Origin: Bosea sp. 124
GTDB taxonomy: Bacteria; Pseudomonadota; Alphaproteobacteria; Rhizobiales; Beijerinckiaceae
Length of the DNA: 64,000 nt
Direction of reading: 5' to 3'
NCBI RefSeq assembly: GCF_003046175.1
Contig: NZ_PZZM01000001.1
Coordinates: 4,481,001 to 4,545,000, forward strand
The position numbers and the translations under genes are program-made. Under the pieces are notes generated by a model, which saw nothing but the letters and a program-made list of their open reading frames with translations, ran no database searches and had not been told where the DNA came from. This document shows, in pieces, positions 8,595-17,151 of this stretch (position 1 is the stretch's first letter; every line of letters starts with the position of its first letter).

Positions 8595-8624
8595 GGCCCG
8601 GGCGGGCGTGGTCGCGCCCGGGCC
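8595..8624 (+). terminator. Perfect 10-bp GC hairpin between binding-protein and ATPase genes
   Basis: GGCCCGGGCG (8595-8604) pairs exactly with CGCCCGGGCC (8615-8624) around a 10-nt loop. No T-run follows, so it is not a classical intrinsic terminator. Its place between a binding-protein gene and the transporter ATPase suggests partial termination or 3'-end protection that keeps binding-protein mRNA in excess. Confidence 0.6.
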
Positions 8625-8718
8625 GTTCCGGCGGAAAGCCCCGCGCGGGACGCTTCCCTGAAGCGCCCGCGCCTTGACCGCCTGACTTCGCTTTCGCCGC
8701 TACAGGACATTTAATCCT

Positions 8719-9792
8719 TTGCGAGATTCGGACCCGTTCATCCATTTCGAGGCCATCAGCAAGGTCTTCGGCACTGTCACGGTCGTCGACGCTCTCGATT
8801 TCCATGTCGGACGTGGCGAATTCGTCAGCCTGCTCGGCCCCTCCGGCTCCGGCAAGACAACGCTCCTGATGATGCTGGCCGGTTTCGAGACGCCGAGCGG
8901 CGGCAGCATCCATGTCGATGGCCGGCGGGTCGAGCATCTCCCGCCGCACAGGCGCGAGATGGGCGTGGTCTTTCAGAACTACGCCCTGTTTCCGCATATG
9001 ACGATCGCCGAGAATGTCGGCTTTCCGCTCAAGATGCGCGGCGTGGCCCGGGCGGAGCGCGACGACAAGGTCAAACGCGCGCTGGAACTCGTGCGCCTGG
9101 CCCATCTCGCCGACCGCAAGCCCTCCCAGCTGTCCGGCGGGCAGCAGCAGCGCATCGCCTTGTCCCGCGCCCTCGTCTACGAGCCCAAGGTCGTGCTGAT
9201 GGACGAGCCGCTGAGCGCGCTCGACAAGCAGTTGCGCGAACATATGCAGCTCGAGATTCGCGAATTGCATCGCAAGCTCGGCCTGACGGTCATCTTCGTC
9301 ACGCATGACCAGGGCGAGGCGCTGACCATGTCGGACCGCGTCGCGGTCCTGAACCATGGCAAGATCGAGCAGTTCGATACGCCGTCGGGCCTTTACGACC
9401 GGCCGCGCACGCGCTTCGTCGCAGAATTCATCGGCGAGACCAATCTGTTCGCCGGGCAGGTCTCGCAGCGTGCCGGCCGGACGACCTCGGTCAGGCTGGC
9501 ATCGGGCGACAGCGTGACCTGCGACGCGGCGACGGCGTTTGAAGTCGGCGACGCCGTGATGGTCTCGGTGCGTCCGGAAATGCTGCACATCGTCCCGGAT
9601 GCGACCCTCCCGAACGCGTTGCCGGTGATCATCGAGGACCATGTCTATCACGGCGATCATATCCGCCTGCATCTGGCTTGCGGGAATGACCGCCTCGTCG
9701 CCAAGGCCGGCCGACGCGATGCCGCGCCTGCGGTGGGCAGCACGGCCTTCGCCAGCTTCGCGCCCGGCGATTGCACGCTGGTTGCGCCATGA
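8719..9792 (+). CDS. ABC transporter ATPase, PotA-like
   Basis: 357 residues, cytoplasmic energy-coupling subunit. Walker A GPSGSGKT at 40-47, Q-loop VFQNYALFPHM about 84-94, signature LSGGQQQRIALSRAL about 138-152, Walker B VVLMDEP 158-164 with D-loop SALD, and the switch His in THDQ. A C-terminal TOBE-type region (about 235-357) is as expected for the spermidine/putrescine (PotA) and iron subfamily. The only start that includes the conserved N-terminus is TTG at 8719, with AGGA at 8704-8707. The stop overlaps the permease start (ATGA). It drives the two following permeases and uses the binding protein at 7460. Confidence 0.92.
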   Translation: MRDSDPFIHFEAISKVFGTVTVVDALDFHVGRGEFVSLLGPSGSGKTTLLMMLAGFETPSGGSIHVDGRRVEHLPPHRREMGVVFQNYALFPHMTIAENVGFPLKMRGVARAERDDKVKRALELVRLAHLADRKPSQLSGGQQQRIALSRALVYEPKVVLMDEPLSALDKQLREHMQLEIRELHRKLGLTVIFVTHDQGEALTMSDRVAVLNHGKIEQFDTPSGLYDRPRTRFVAEFIGETNLFAGQVSQRAGRTTSVRLASGDSVTCDAATAFEVGDAVMVSVRPEMLHIVPDATLPNALPVIIEDHVYHGDHIRLHLACGNDRLVAKAGRRDAAPAVGSTAFASFAPGDCTLVAP

Positions 9793-10958
9793 GCGCACGC
9801 CTCAAGGCCGTGCTGCTCGTCCTGCCGCTGGTCGCGTTCCTGGGCCTGTTCTTCCTGTGGCCGCTGTGGATGATGGTCGCGACCTCGGTCCAGGGCGGCA
9901 CGGTGCGCCTCGCCTTTCCCGAGACGGCCGCTGCGATCGCGACTTGGGACGGCGTCAGCCCGCCGCCGGCGCCGCTGCAGGCGGCTTTGCTGCGCGACTT
10001 GCGCCTGGACACGCCGCAGGAGCGCTTCGGCGATGCCGTCCGCACGCTGAACAGCCAGCAGGCTGGATTCCGCACGCTGCTGCCGCGCACCGTGCGTGCC
10101 GTGCGCGAGGCGGGCGAGGCCGAGGCGCTCGACCTCGCCGCGCTGGACCCGCGCTGGTCCGACCAGGCCTACTGGCTGGCGCTGAAGCGCAGCATGCCGG
10201 CCTACACCGACGCCAACCTGCTCGCTGCCGTCGATCTCAAGCGCAGCGATGACGGACGGATCGAGCCGGTCCCGGCCGATTTCGCGGTCAACCGGGTGAT
10301 CATGCTGCGCACCTTCGTGATCGCCGCGCAGGTCACACTGCTCTGTGGCCTGATCGGGCTGCCTTTCGCCATGCTGGCGGCGAGCGTCACGGGCTGGAAG
10401 CGCAACCTGCTGCTGGTCGCGGTGCTGCTGCCGCTCTGGACCTCGCTGCTGGTCCGCACCGCCGCCTGGCTGATCCTGCTGCAGGATACCGGGCTCATCA
10501 ACCAGACGCTGCGCGCGCTCGGGCTGATCGATGGGCCACTGTCGCTCATCTACAACCGCACCGGCGTGCTGATCGCGATGACGCATGTGCTGCTGCCGCT
10601 GATGGTGCTGCCGATCTATGCCAGCCTGATCGCGATTCCGCGCAACCTGATGCCGGCGGCGGCTGCGCTCGGCGCGGCTCCGCTGCAGGCTTTCCGCCAT
10701 GTGCTGCTGCCGCTCGCGATGCCGGGCCTGCTCTCGGGCTCGCTGCTCGTCTTCATGGTGGCGCTGGGCTACTACATCACGCCTGCGCTCACCGGCGGCG
10801 CGGGCGACCAGATGATCAGCTCGGTCATCGCCTTCTATGCCACCGGCACGGCGAACTGGGGCATGGCGGGGGCGCTCGGCCTGTTCCTGCTGGTGCCGAC
10901 GACGGTGCTCTACATCGTCTATGGCCGGCTCTCGCGCACCCCGCTGGTGCAGACATGA
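9789..10958 (+). CDS. ABC transporter permease, PotB-like
   Basis: 389 residues, inner-membrane permease. The ATG at 9789 overlaps the ATPase stop by 4 bp, which decides the start. One N-terminal membrane segment (LLVLPLVAFLGLFFLWPLWM) is followed by a long periplasmic stretch, about residues 37-170, longer than in typical PotB (about 285 residues total). A five-helix binding-protein-dependent transport core comes next, with the EAA-type loop AAAALGAAPLQAFRHVLLPLAMPGLL. The extra periplasmic region suggests a distinct subfamily seen in some alphaproteobacterial PotB homologues. It couples by ATGA overlap to the second permease. Confidence 0.9.
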   Translation: MSARLKAVLLVLPLVAFLGLFFLWPLWMMVATSVQGGTVRLAFPETAAAIATWDGVSPPPAPLQAALLRDLRLDTPQERFGDAVRTLNSQQAGFRTLLPRTVRAVREAGEAEALDLAALDPRWSDQAYWLALKRSMPAYTDANLLAAVDLKRSDDGRIEPVPADFAVNRVIMLRTFVIAAQVTLLCGLIGLPFAMLAASVTGWKRNLLLVAVLLPLWTSLLVRTAAWLILLQDTGLINQTLRALGLIDGPLSLIYNRTGVLIAMTHVLLPLMVLPIYASLIAIPRNLMPAAAALGAAPLQAFRHVLLPLAMPGLLSGSLLVFMVALGYYITPALTGGAGDQMISSVIAFYATGTANWGMAGALGLFLLVPTTVLYIVYGRLSRTPLVQT

Positions 10959-11788
10959 GCGGCGTTTCGCTGCGTCCGGCGGGCACTGCCTTCGGTGCGT
11001 TGCGGCTCGCCTTCGGCGCGCTCGCGGTCGCATTCCTGCTGTTGCCGCTGGTCGCGATCCTGCCGCTCGCCTTCACCGACAGCGTCTTCCTGGTCTATCC
11101 GATCAGCGGTCCGTCGATGCGCTGGTTCGGCGCGCTGGCGGAAAGCCAGGCCTGGACGCGGGCGATCGTCAATTCGCTGTTCATCGGCACCGGCGCGACC
11201 ATCCTCTCGACCGTCATCGGCACGCTGGCGGCGCTGGGCCTGAGGCGGGAGCTCGTGCCGTTCTCCGGGGTGCTGCGCTCGATCTTCCTGCTGCCGATGG
11301 TGGTGCCGGCGGTCGTGCTCGGTGTCGGCATGCAGGTGCTCTACGCCCGCATGGGCCTGGCCTCGAGCTATCCCGGCGTCATCATCGCCCATGCGGTGCT
11401 GTGCGTGCCTTTCGTGCTGGTCAATGTCGCCGGTGCGCTGGCGAGCATCGACCCGGCGCTGGAGCGCGCGGCGGCGAGCCTTGGCGCCCCGCCTGTCAAG
11501 GTCTTTCGGGAGGTCACGCTGCCGCTCGCCTTGCCGGGCATCCTGACGGGGGCGGTCTTCGCCTTTGCAACCTCGCTCGACGAGGTGGTGATCACGCTCT
11601 TCGTCGCCGGCCCCAACCAGACGACCCTGGCCCGCCAGATGTTCTCCTCGCTGCGGGAGAACATCAGCCCGGCGATCGCGGCGGCGGCGTTCATCATCAT
11701 GATCCTGACATTCGCGCTGCTGCTCGCCGTCAAGGGCGGTGCGGTTCTCGGCGCCTTGCGAAAGCGGCGGGAGGCGAAGGCGGGTTAG
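10955..11788 (+). CDS. ABC transporter permease, PotC-like
   Basis: 277 residues, second inner-membrane permease of the importer. Hydrophobic segments alternate along the protein, and the cytoplasmic coupling loop ERAAASLGAPPVKVFREVTL is followed by PLALPGILTGAVFAFATSLDEVVITLF, a sequence strongly typical of PotC. Start overlaps the previous permease (ATGA at 10955-10958). With the PotB-like protein it forms the translocation channel. The gene ends 82 bp before the aminotransferase start, close enough for one transcript. Confidence 0.92.
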   Translation: MSGVSLRPAGTAFGALRLAFGALAVAFLLLPLVAILPLAFTDSVFLVYPISGPSMRWFGALAESQAWTRAIVNSLFIGTGATILSTVIGTLAALGLRRELVPFSGVLRSIFLLPMVVPAVVLGVGMQVLYARMGLASSYPGVIIAHAVLCVPFVLVNVAGALASIDPALERAAASLGAPPVKVFREVTLPLALPGILTGAVFAFATSLDEVVITLFVAGPNQTTLARQMFSSLRENISPAIAAAAFIIMILTFALLLAVKGGAVLGALRKRREAKAG

Positions 11789-11870
11789 CGCGGCGCCGGG
11801 CCCGGCCAGCCGCCAGCGGCGACCGCAGGCCCTGTCGCCGGAGGTTCGAGACATTTTCAGGAGATCAGCG

Positions 11871-12788
11871 TTGAGCACTTCATCCTATGCAGACGGCGCG
11901 GCCTATGTCCGGGGCCGCTTCGTACCCATCGCCGAGGCGACGATCCCGGTGACCGACTGGGGCTTCACCCGCTCGGACGTCGTCTATGACGTCGTCCATG
12001 TCGTGAAGAACGGCTTCTTCCGCCTCGATGACCATCTCGACCGCTTCGAGCATTCGATGCAGCAGCGCCGGATCCGGCCGCCGGAAGATCGCGCCGCGAT
12101 CGAGGCGATCCTGCATCGCTGCGTCGCGCTCAGCGGCCTGTCCGACGCCTATGTCGCGATGGTTGCCTCGCGCGGGCGGCCGCGGGTTGCCGGCTCCCGC
12201 CGGCCCGCCGATTGCGACAACCACCTCATCGCCTATGCGCTGCCCTGGATCGACGTGATCCCGAAGGATGTGCAGGAACGCGGCGCGCATATCTGGCTCG
12301 CCTCGACGCCCCGCGTGCCGGACGCCAGCGTCGATCCCACGGTGAAGAACTACCAGTGGAGCGACCTGACCTCGGGCCTGCTCGAAGCCCATGACGAGGG
12401 TTTCGACACGGCGGTGCTGTTCGACGCACAGGGCTTCCTGACCGAGGGGCCGGGCTTCAACGTCTTCATCGTTAAGGACGGCAAGGTGAGCACGCCCGAT
12501 CGCGGCAGCCTGCACGGCATCACCCGCAAATCGGTGCTGGAGCTTTGTGCCGAACTCGGCATCGAGGCGGCGGTGGAGCCGATCCCCGGCACGGATATCG
12601 AGCATGCCGACGAGGTGTTCCTGGCGACCACCGCGGGCGGCGTGATGCCGGCCTCGCGGATCGGCGGGCGTATTCTCGGCAATGACCGGCCGGGGCCGAT
12701 CTCGCTCAAACTGAAGCAGGCCTATTGGGCAAGGCATGACGAGGGCTGGCACCGCACGCCGGTGCGCCCGCTCGAGGCTGCGGAATAG
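11871..12788 (+). CDS. Class IV PLP-dependent aminotransferase (BCAT / D-amino-acid transaminase family)
   Basis: 305 residues from a TTG start at 11871, chosen because AGGAG lies 7 bp upstream and the family N-terminus (YVRGRFVPIAEATIPVTDWGFTRSD) begins right after it; an in-frame ATG 132 bp upstream lies inside the permease gene. The PLP lysine is in DPTVKNYQWSDL (near residue 156), the RGSLHGITRKSVLEL loop binds the cofactor phosphate, and the conserved Glu/Thr segment DEVFLATTAGGVMP follows. It should move an amino group between an amino acid and a 2-oxo acid. Substrate stereochemistry cannot be told. Co-location with the importer and an M81 peptidase suggests processing of an imported amino compound. 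Confidence 0.87.
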   Translation: MSTSSYADGAAYVRGRFVPIAEATIPVTDWGFTRSDVVYDVVHVVKNGFFRLDDHLDRFEHSMQQRRIRPPEDRAAIEAILHRCVALSGLSDAYVAMVASRGRPRVAGSRRPADCDNHLIAYALPWIDVIPKDVQERGAHIWLASTPRVPDASVDPTVKNYQWSDLTSGLLEAHDEGFDTAVLFDAQGFLTEGPGFNVFIVKDGKVSTPDRGSLHGITRKSVLELCAELGIEAAVEPIPGTDIEHADEVFLATTAGGVMPASRIGGRILGNDRPGPISLKLKQAYWARHDEGWHRTPVRPLEAAE

Positions 12789-12817
12789 CCGGTTCGAAAC
12801 CCGACGGGAGCATCATC

Positions 12818-14299
12818 ATGTCGAAGCCGCGCATTCTGGTCGGCCAGCTCTGGCACGAGGGCCATTCGTTCAACCCCGTCGTCACGGACCGCGACGAGGT
12901 CCAGATCCTGCGCGGCGAGCCGCTGCTGGAGCTGGCGCGACGATCCGAGACGGCTTTCAGCGGGGTCGTCCGCGCCGCCGAGCGGCTCGGATACGAATGC
13001 GTGCCCGTGCTTGGCGCCCGGGCGAGGCCCGGTGGTCCGGTCGCGCAGGAGCTCTTCGAGGAGATCGTGGCCGCGTTCGTCGCGCAAGCCGGGCAGGGCG
13101 GCTTCGACGGCATTTGCCTGGAGCTGCACGGCGCGACGATCGCGCAGGACTGCGTCGATACCGAGGGAGAACTGCTGGAACGCCTCCGCGCGACGGTCGG
13201 CCCGGAGATGCCGATCGCGGTCGCGCTCGATCTGCACGCCTATCTCACCGAGCGCATGGCCCGCAACGCGACGATCATGACGGGCTATCGCACGCAGCCT
13301 CATGCCGACATGGTCGAGACCGGCGAGCGGGCGATGATGCTGCTCGACCGCATCCTGAAGGGCGCATCGGTGCCCCGCGGCGTGGTCACCTTCGTGCCCT
13401 TCCTGATGCGCGGCAGCGACGAGACCACGGCCGAGCCGATGCGCACGATCTGCGCACAGGCCGAGGACTGGCGCGCAAAGCCCGGCCTCGTCGACCTCTC
13501 GATCTTCAACATCCATCCCTTCATCGACGGGCCGCGGGCCGGGCAGGCCGTTCTCGCCTATGACGATGGCAGCGGCATTGCGCGCGACGCCTCGCAGGCC
13601 CTGGCGGAGGTACTCTGGGAGGCGCGGGATCGCTTCACCGAAACCCTGCCGAGCGTCGCCGATGCGCTCGCCTTGGCGCGGGACTCATCCACGCCCTTCG
13701 TCCTCGGCGACCAGGGTGACCGGGTTCTCGGCGCCGGTCCGGGCGATTCCGTCGAGATCGCCCGCGTCGCCCTGGAGCAGTTCCCGGATCTGGCGGTCGC
13801 GACGGTCGTCTACGATCCGGACGTCGTCGCTGCCGCGAGCGCCGCTGGCATCGGCCAGACGGTCTCGCTGTCGATCGGCGCGAGCGTCAACAAGAGCCTC
13901 CGGCCGCTGCGGGCGAATTGGCAGGTGACGCGGCTGGGCCGGGCACGCTTCGTCAACGAGGGCCCCTACATGGCGGGCGTCGAGGCGGATTTCGGCGATT
14001 ATGCGGTCCTGACGGCCGGCGCCCTCAATGTGGTGGTGACGACGCTGGTGCCCAATGTGCACGACCCCGCCTTCTACGCGGCCGTCGGGCTTCCTGTTGG
14101 ATCGCAGAAGGCCGTCGTTGCGCGTTCGGCCAACCACTACAAGCTGTCCTTCGCCGGGAGCGCGGTGCCGGTGACGGTCGATACGCCGGGCATGACCGCC
14201 TTCCGGCCCCAGGATCTGCCCTTCGAGCGGATCCGGCCGGTGCATCCCCTCGATGCGGTGCAGTGGACACCGGCGCTTGGTTTCGTTGCGCTGTCCTGA
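12818..14299 (+). CDS. M81-family metallopeptidase (MlrC-like)
   Basis: 493 residues, matching MlrC/DUF1485 proteins; MlrC is a zinc enzyme that finishes breakdown of linearised microcystin, but most family members have unknown substrates. Putative metal ligands are visible in HEGHSFNP at the N-terminus, LELHGATI (about 103-110), ALDLHAYL (about 133-140) and GYRTQPHADMVETGERA (about 154-170), all standard for M81. The C-terminal MlrC domain includes the LPVGSQKAVVARSANHYK segment. It follows the aminotransferase by 29 bp and ends the importer unit. A peptidase or amidohydrolase acting on a small modified peptide or amino-acid amide is likely; the true substrate is open. Confidence 0.88.
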   Translation: MSKPRILVGQLWHEGHSFNPVVTDRDEVQILRGEPLLELARRSETAFSGVVRAAERLGYECVPVLGARARPGGPVAQELFEEIVAAFVAQAGQGGFDGICLELHGATIAQDCVDTEGELLERLRATVGPEMPIAVALDLHAYLTERMARNATIMTGYRTQPHADMVETGERAMMLLDRILKGASVPRGVVTFVPFLMRGSDETTAEPMRTICAQAEDWRAKPGLVDLSIFNIHPFIDGPRAGQAVLAYDDGSGIARDASQALAEVLWEARDRFTETLPSVADALALARDSSTPFVLGDQGDRVLGAGPGDSVEIARVALEQFPDLAVATVVYDPDVVAAASAAGIGQTVSLSIGASVNKSLRPLRANWQVTRLGRARFVNEGPYMAGVEADFGDYAVLTAGALNVVVTTLVPNVHDPAFYAAVGLPVGSQKAVVARSANHYKLSFAGSAVPVTVDTPGMTAFRPQDLPFERIRPVHPLDAVQWTPALGFVALS

Positions 14300-14308
14300 G
14301 ACAGCCCG

Positions 14309-15202
14309 TCACCCCATCTCGGCGAGGCGCAGCTCCTCCTGGGCAGCCTTGATGAAGGCACCGACATTGGGTGAGCCGCGGCGGTTCGCCGGGAAGATCA
14401 GGCTGACCGGGAGGGCAGGCGGCTCGAAATCTTGCAGGATTCTGCGCAGGCGGCCGTCGGCGAGGTCGCGCCTGACCTGATAGGACAGGACACGGCAGAT
14501 GCCGAGGCCGGCGGTGGCGGCGTCGATGGCGGTCTCGACACTGTTCGTGATGAGCCGTGCCTCGACGCGTGCGGCAGGTCGTCCGCTCGCGGTGAAGCGC
14601 CATTCGCCGTTGGCGGTGAAGGTGTCGAAGGCGATGAGGTCGTGCCCGGCGAGCCCGGCCACGTCGGTCGGCTCGCCCCTTGCCGCGAGATAGGCGGGGC
14701 TGGCCACGAGAATGCGCCGTACCTGGGCCAGCTTCACCTGATGCAGTGCGCTGTCTGCGAGCTCGCCGATACGCACGGCCGCGTCGACGCCTTCCTCCGC
14801 GAGGCGGACCACGCGGTCGGCGAGCTGGAGCTGGACCGAAAGCCGCGGATGGGCGCGCAGCAGGCGGGTCACGACCGGGAGCACGTGCATGCGGCCAAAG
14901 ACGACGGGAGCGGTCACGACGAGGCGCCCGCGCGGCTCGGCGTCCTCGCCGCGAATCCGGCGTGCAGCGTCGTCGAGCTGCTCCAGCGCGGACTGGCAGG
15001 CCTCCAGATAGGCGGCGCCCTCCGCTGTCAGGCTGACCGAGCGGGTGGTGCGCAGCAGAAGCGGCGTGCCGAGCTCGTCCTCGAGCAGCGCCACCGCCCG
15101 GCTGGCCGCTGTCGGCGAGAGGCGAAGCTGCCGTGCCGCCGCGGCGAAGCTGCGGAGGCGAGCGACCGCGGCGAAGGTGCGAAGCGCCAGCATCCGGTCC
15201 AT
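14309..15202 (-). CDS. LysR-family transcriptional regulator divergent from the PNPOx-like gene
   Basis: 297 residues. HTH at residues 1-60 (LRTFAAVARLRSFAAAARQLRLS), linker helix to about 85, and an effector domain after it. Its stop lies 9 bp from the end of the convergent M81 gene. The ATG at 15200-15202 faces the PNPOx-like gene, and the short space between them carries a concentric pair of inverted repeats (15204-15251), the classical arrangement for a LysR protein controlling its divergent neighbour and itself. Effector unknown. Confidence 0.87.
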   Translation of the reverse strand: MDRMLALRTFAAVARLRSFAAAARQLRLSPTAASRAVALLEDELGTPLLLRTTRSVSLTAEGAAYLEACQSALEQLDDAARRIRGEDAEPRGRLVVTAPVVFGRMHVLPVVTRLLRAHPRLSVQLQLADRVVRLAEEGVDAAVRIGELADSALHQVKLAQVRRILVASPAYLAARGEPTDVAGLAGHDLIAFDTFTANGEWRFTASGRPAARVEARLITNSVETAIDAATAGLGICRVLSYQVRRDLADGRLRRILQDFEPPALPVSLIFPANRRGSPNVGAFIKAAQEELRLAEMG

Positions 15203-15203
15203 G

Positions 15204-15251
15204 GATAATCCCGCCTGTTGAAATGATGTCGTTCAATCTTGCCGGATTATC
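15204..15251. promoter_or_regulatory. Nested concentric inverted repeats between lysR and the PNPOx-like gene
   Basis: Outer arms GATAATCC (15204-15211) and GGATTATC (15244-15251) and inner arms TTGAA (15218-15222) and TTCAA (15232-15236) share one centre near 15227. The inner pair has the spacing of a LysR-type recognition site. The outer left arm starts 2 bp from the lysR start codon, so bound protein would cover the lysR ribosome site. Confidence 0.6.
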
Positions 15252-15311
15252 GCCTTCATGGAAACGATGCAGAATCCCTCATCCCGAAATGCAAGGCATG
15301 AGAGACAGGTC

Positions 15312-15929
15312 ATGACCGCTACCCTATCCAGCGACATTGCCTTCACCCCCCGGGTCAAGGCGCTCCAGCATCAGCGCGGCTCGCGGGCCACCTATGCCCG
15401 GATGGAGGCCCATGGGGGCTTCCGGACGGCCGTCAGCCCCGATCTCGTCGCCTTTCTGGCGGAGATCGACACGGCTTTCCTGGCGACCGCGACTGCGGAG
15501 GGGCAGCCCTATGCCCAGCATCGGGGCGGGCCGCCGGGCTTCATCCGGGCGCTGGACGAGCGAACCCTCGGCTTCGCCGATTTCTCCGGAAACCGGCAAT
15601 ATGTGACCACCGGCAACCTTGAGGAGAACGACCGGGCGTTCCTGTTCCTGATCGACTACGCCCGCCGGCGGCGCGTGAAGCTGTGGGGCCGCGCCCGTGT
15701 GGTGCAGGATCCCGATCTCGTCGCGCGCCTCATGCCGGCGGGCTACGAGGCCCGCCCCGAGCAGGCGATCCTGTTCACGGTCGAGGCCTGGGACATCAAC
15801 TGTCCCCAGCATATCCCGCGGAAGATCGACGCCGCTCTCGCGGCGGAGGCGCTCGTCCGGATCGAGGCCGAGCGTGACCGTCTCGCCGCGGAGAACGCGG
15901 CGCTCCGGGCAAGGCTGGCCGGCGCCTGA
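15312..15929 (+). CDS. Pyridoxamine 5'-phosphate oxidase-like flavin-binding protein
   Basis: 205 residues from the ATG at 15312, chosen for the AGACAGG upstream; an earlier in-frame ATG at 15258 would add 18 unremarkable residues and overlap the regulatory region. The body is a PNPOx-like split barrel: AEIDTAFLATATAEGQPYAQHRGGPPGFIRALDE, then GNRQYVTTGNLEENDRAFLFLIDYARRRRVKLWGRARVV, typical of FMN- or F420-type reductase/oxidase relatives. The C-terminus is a short heptad helix (EALVRIEAERDRLAAENAAL) that could make a dimer. Many such proteins reduce or protect against reactive small molecules. The divergent LysR gene probably controls it. Confidence 0.8.
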   Translation: MTATLSSDIAFTPRVKALQHQRGSRATYARMEAHGGFRTAVSPDLVAFLAEIDTAFLATATAEGQPYAQHRGGPPGFIRALDERTLGFADFSGNRQYVTTGNLEENDRAFLFLIDYARRRRVKLWGRARVVQDPDLVARLMPAGYEARPEQAILFTVEAWDINCPQHIPRKIDAALAAEALVRIEAERDRLAAENAALRARLAGA

Positions 15930-16026
15930 GCCCCGCTTCGGCAAAGGCCTCGCAGCATCTCGACAAAGGCGCGTTCTGTCCCGATGAATGGAGCGCGGAT
16001 TCTGGTCCGCTGCTTCGCGAGGCCTG

Positions 16027-17151
16027 ATGTTCCGTTTCCTGCACAGCTCGGACCTGCATATCGGCAAGCGCTTCGGCACCATGCCCGAGGAGCTGCGCGG
16101 GCGGCTGCGCGATGCGCGTCACACCGTGCTCGACCGGCTGGTGGCGCAGGCGCGGGCCGGCGGTGCGGGGACGATCCTGCTGGCCGGCGACTGCTTCGAC
16201 ACGGAGACGCCGAGCCCGGCCATGCTGCGCCAGGCGCTCGCCGCCATGGCGGGCCATGCGCCGCTGCGCTGGGTCGTGCTGCCGGGCAATCATGATTCGC
16301 TGCTCGCCGACGAATTATGGGCGGCGGCGCGCGCTGCCTTGCCGGCTAATGTTCTGCTCGCGACCGAGCCCATGCCAATCGAGCTGGAGGCCGGCGTCGC
16401 GCTGCTGCCGGCGCCCTGCACGACGCGCCGCCCCGGCCGCGATCTCACCGACTGGATGGACCGGGCCGCGACCGCCGAAGGTGCGCTGCGCATCGGGCTC
16501 GCCCATGGCGCGATCCAGAGCTTCTCGGAGGATGGCGTCGGGCTCGACGTCATCGCGCCCGACCGGGCCGCGCGCTCCGGGCTCGACTATCTCGCACTCG
16601 GAGACTGGCACGGCCAGATGCGGATCAATTCGCGGAGCTGGTACAGCGGCGCGCCGGAGCCCGACCGCTTCAAGCATGACGGGCCGGGCAAGGCGCTTCT
16701 CGTCTCGCTCGCTGGCCCCGGGGCCGTGCCGGAGGTCTCAGCCGTCGAGACCGGCAGCTTCGACTGGCGCACCCTGCCGCTCGAGCTGATCTCCGGCGAT
16801 GATGCGACGACGATTCTGGCCGGGCGGCTGCCCTCCGGCAGCGTCCGCCGCCAGATTCTGCTGCGCGTCGTCGCGTCGGGGCGGCTGCGCCCGCAGGCGC
16901 GTGCTGCGCTCGATGCCGCGGTCGCGGCTGTCGCGCCGGAATTCGCGCATCTGCTGGTCGAGACCGAAGGCCTGGCAAGCGATTGCGAGAGCGAGGATCT
17001 CGACGCCATCGACCGCGCCGGCGCACTGCGGCACGCCGCCGATCTGCTGCTGGCCGAAAGCCTCGACGAAGGCCGCCCGGGCGGCGAACGCCAAGCCGCG
17101 CGCGATGCGCTGGTCAGGCTGTTCACCTATTGCGAGGCGATGCCGTCATGA
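16027..17151 (+). CDS. DNA repair metallophosphoesterase, YhaO/SbcD-like
   Basis: 374 residues. Calcineurin-like nuclease motifs appear in order: FLHSSDLHIGKRF (residues 4-16), GDCFDTETPS (about 56-65), LPGNHDS (about 88-94), AHGAIQSF (about 158-165) and GDWHGQM (about 193-199). These are the metal ligands of SbcD/Mre11-type exonucleases. Start chosen at 16027, directly before the first motif; an upstream ATG adds 13 residues without family support. The stop overlaps the ATPase partner gene by 4 bp. The pair resembles YhaO-YhaN of Bacillus more than canonical SbcCD and should process DNA ends or protein-blocked breaks in the cytoplasm. Confidence 0.87.
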   Translation: MFRFLHSSDLHIGKRFGTMPEELRGRLRDARHTVLDRLVAQARAGGAGTILLAGDCFDTETPSPAMLRQALAAMAGHAPLRWVVLPGNHDSLLADELWAAARAALPANVLLATEPMPIELEAGVALLPAPCTTRRPGRDLTDWMDRAATAEGALRIGLAHGAIQSFSEDGVGLDVIAPDRAARSGLDYLALGDWHGQMRINSRSWYSGAPEPDRFKHDGPGKALLVSLAGPGAVPEVSAVETGSFDWRTLPLELISGDDATTILAGRLPSGSVRRQILLRVVASGRLRPQARAALDAAVAAVAPEFAHLLVETEGLASDCESEDLDAIDRAGALRHAADLLLAESLDEGRPGGERQAARDALVRLFTYCEAMPS

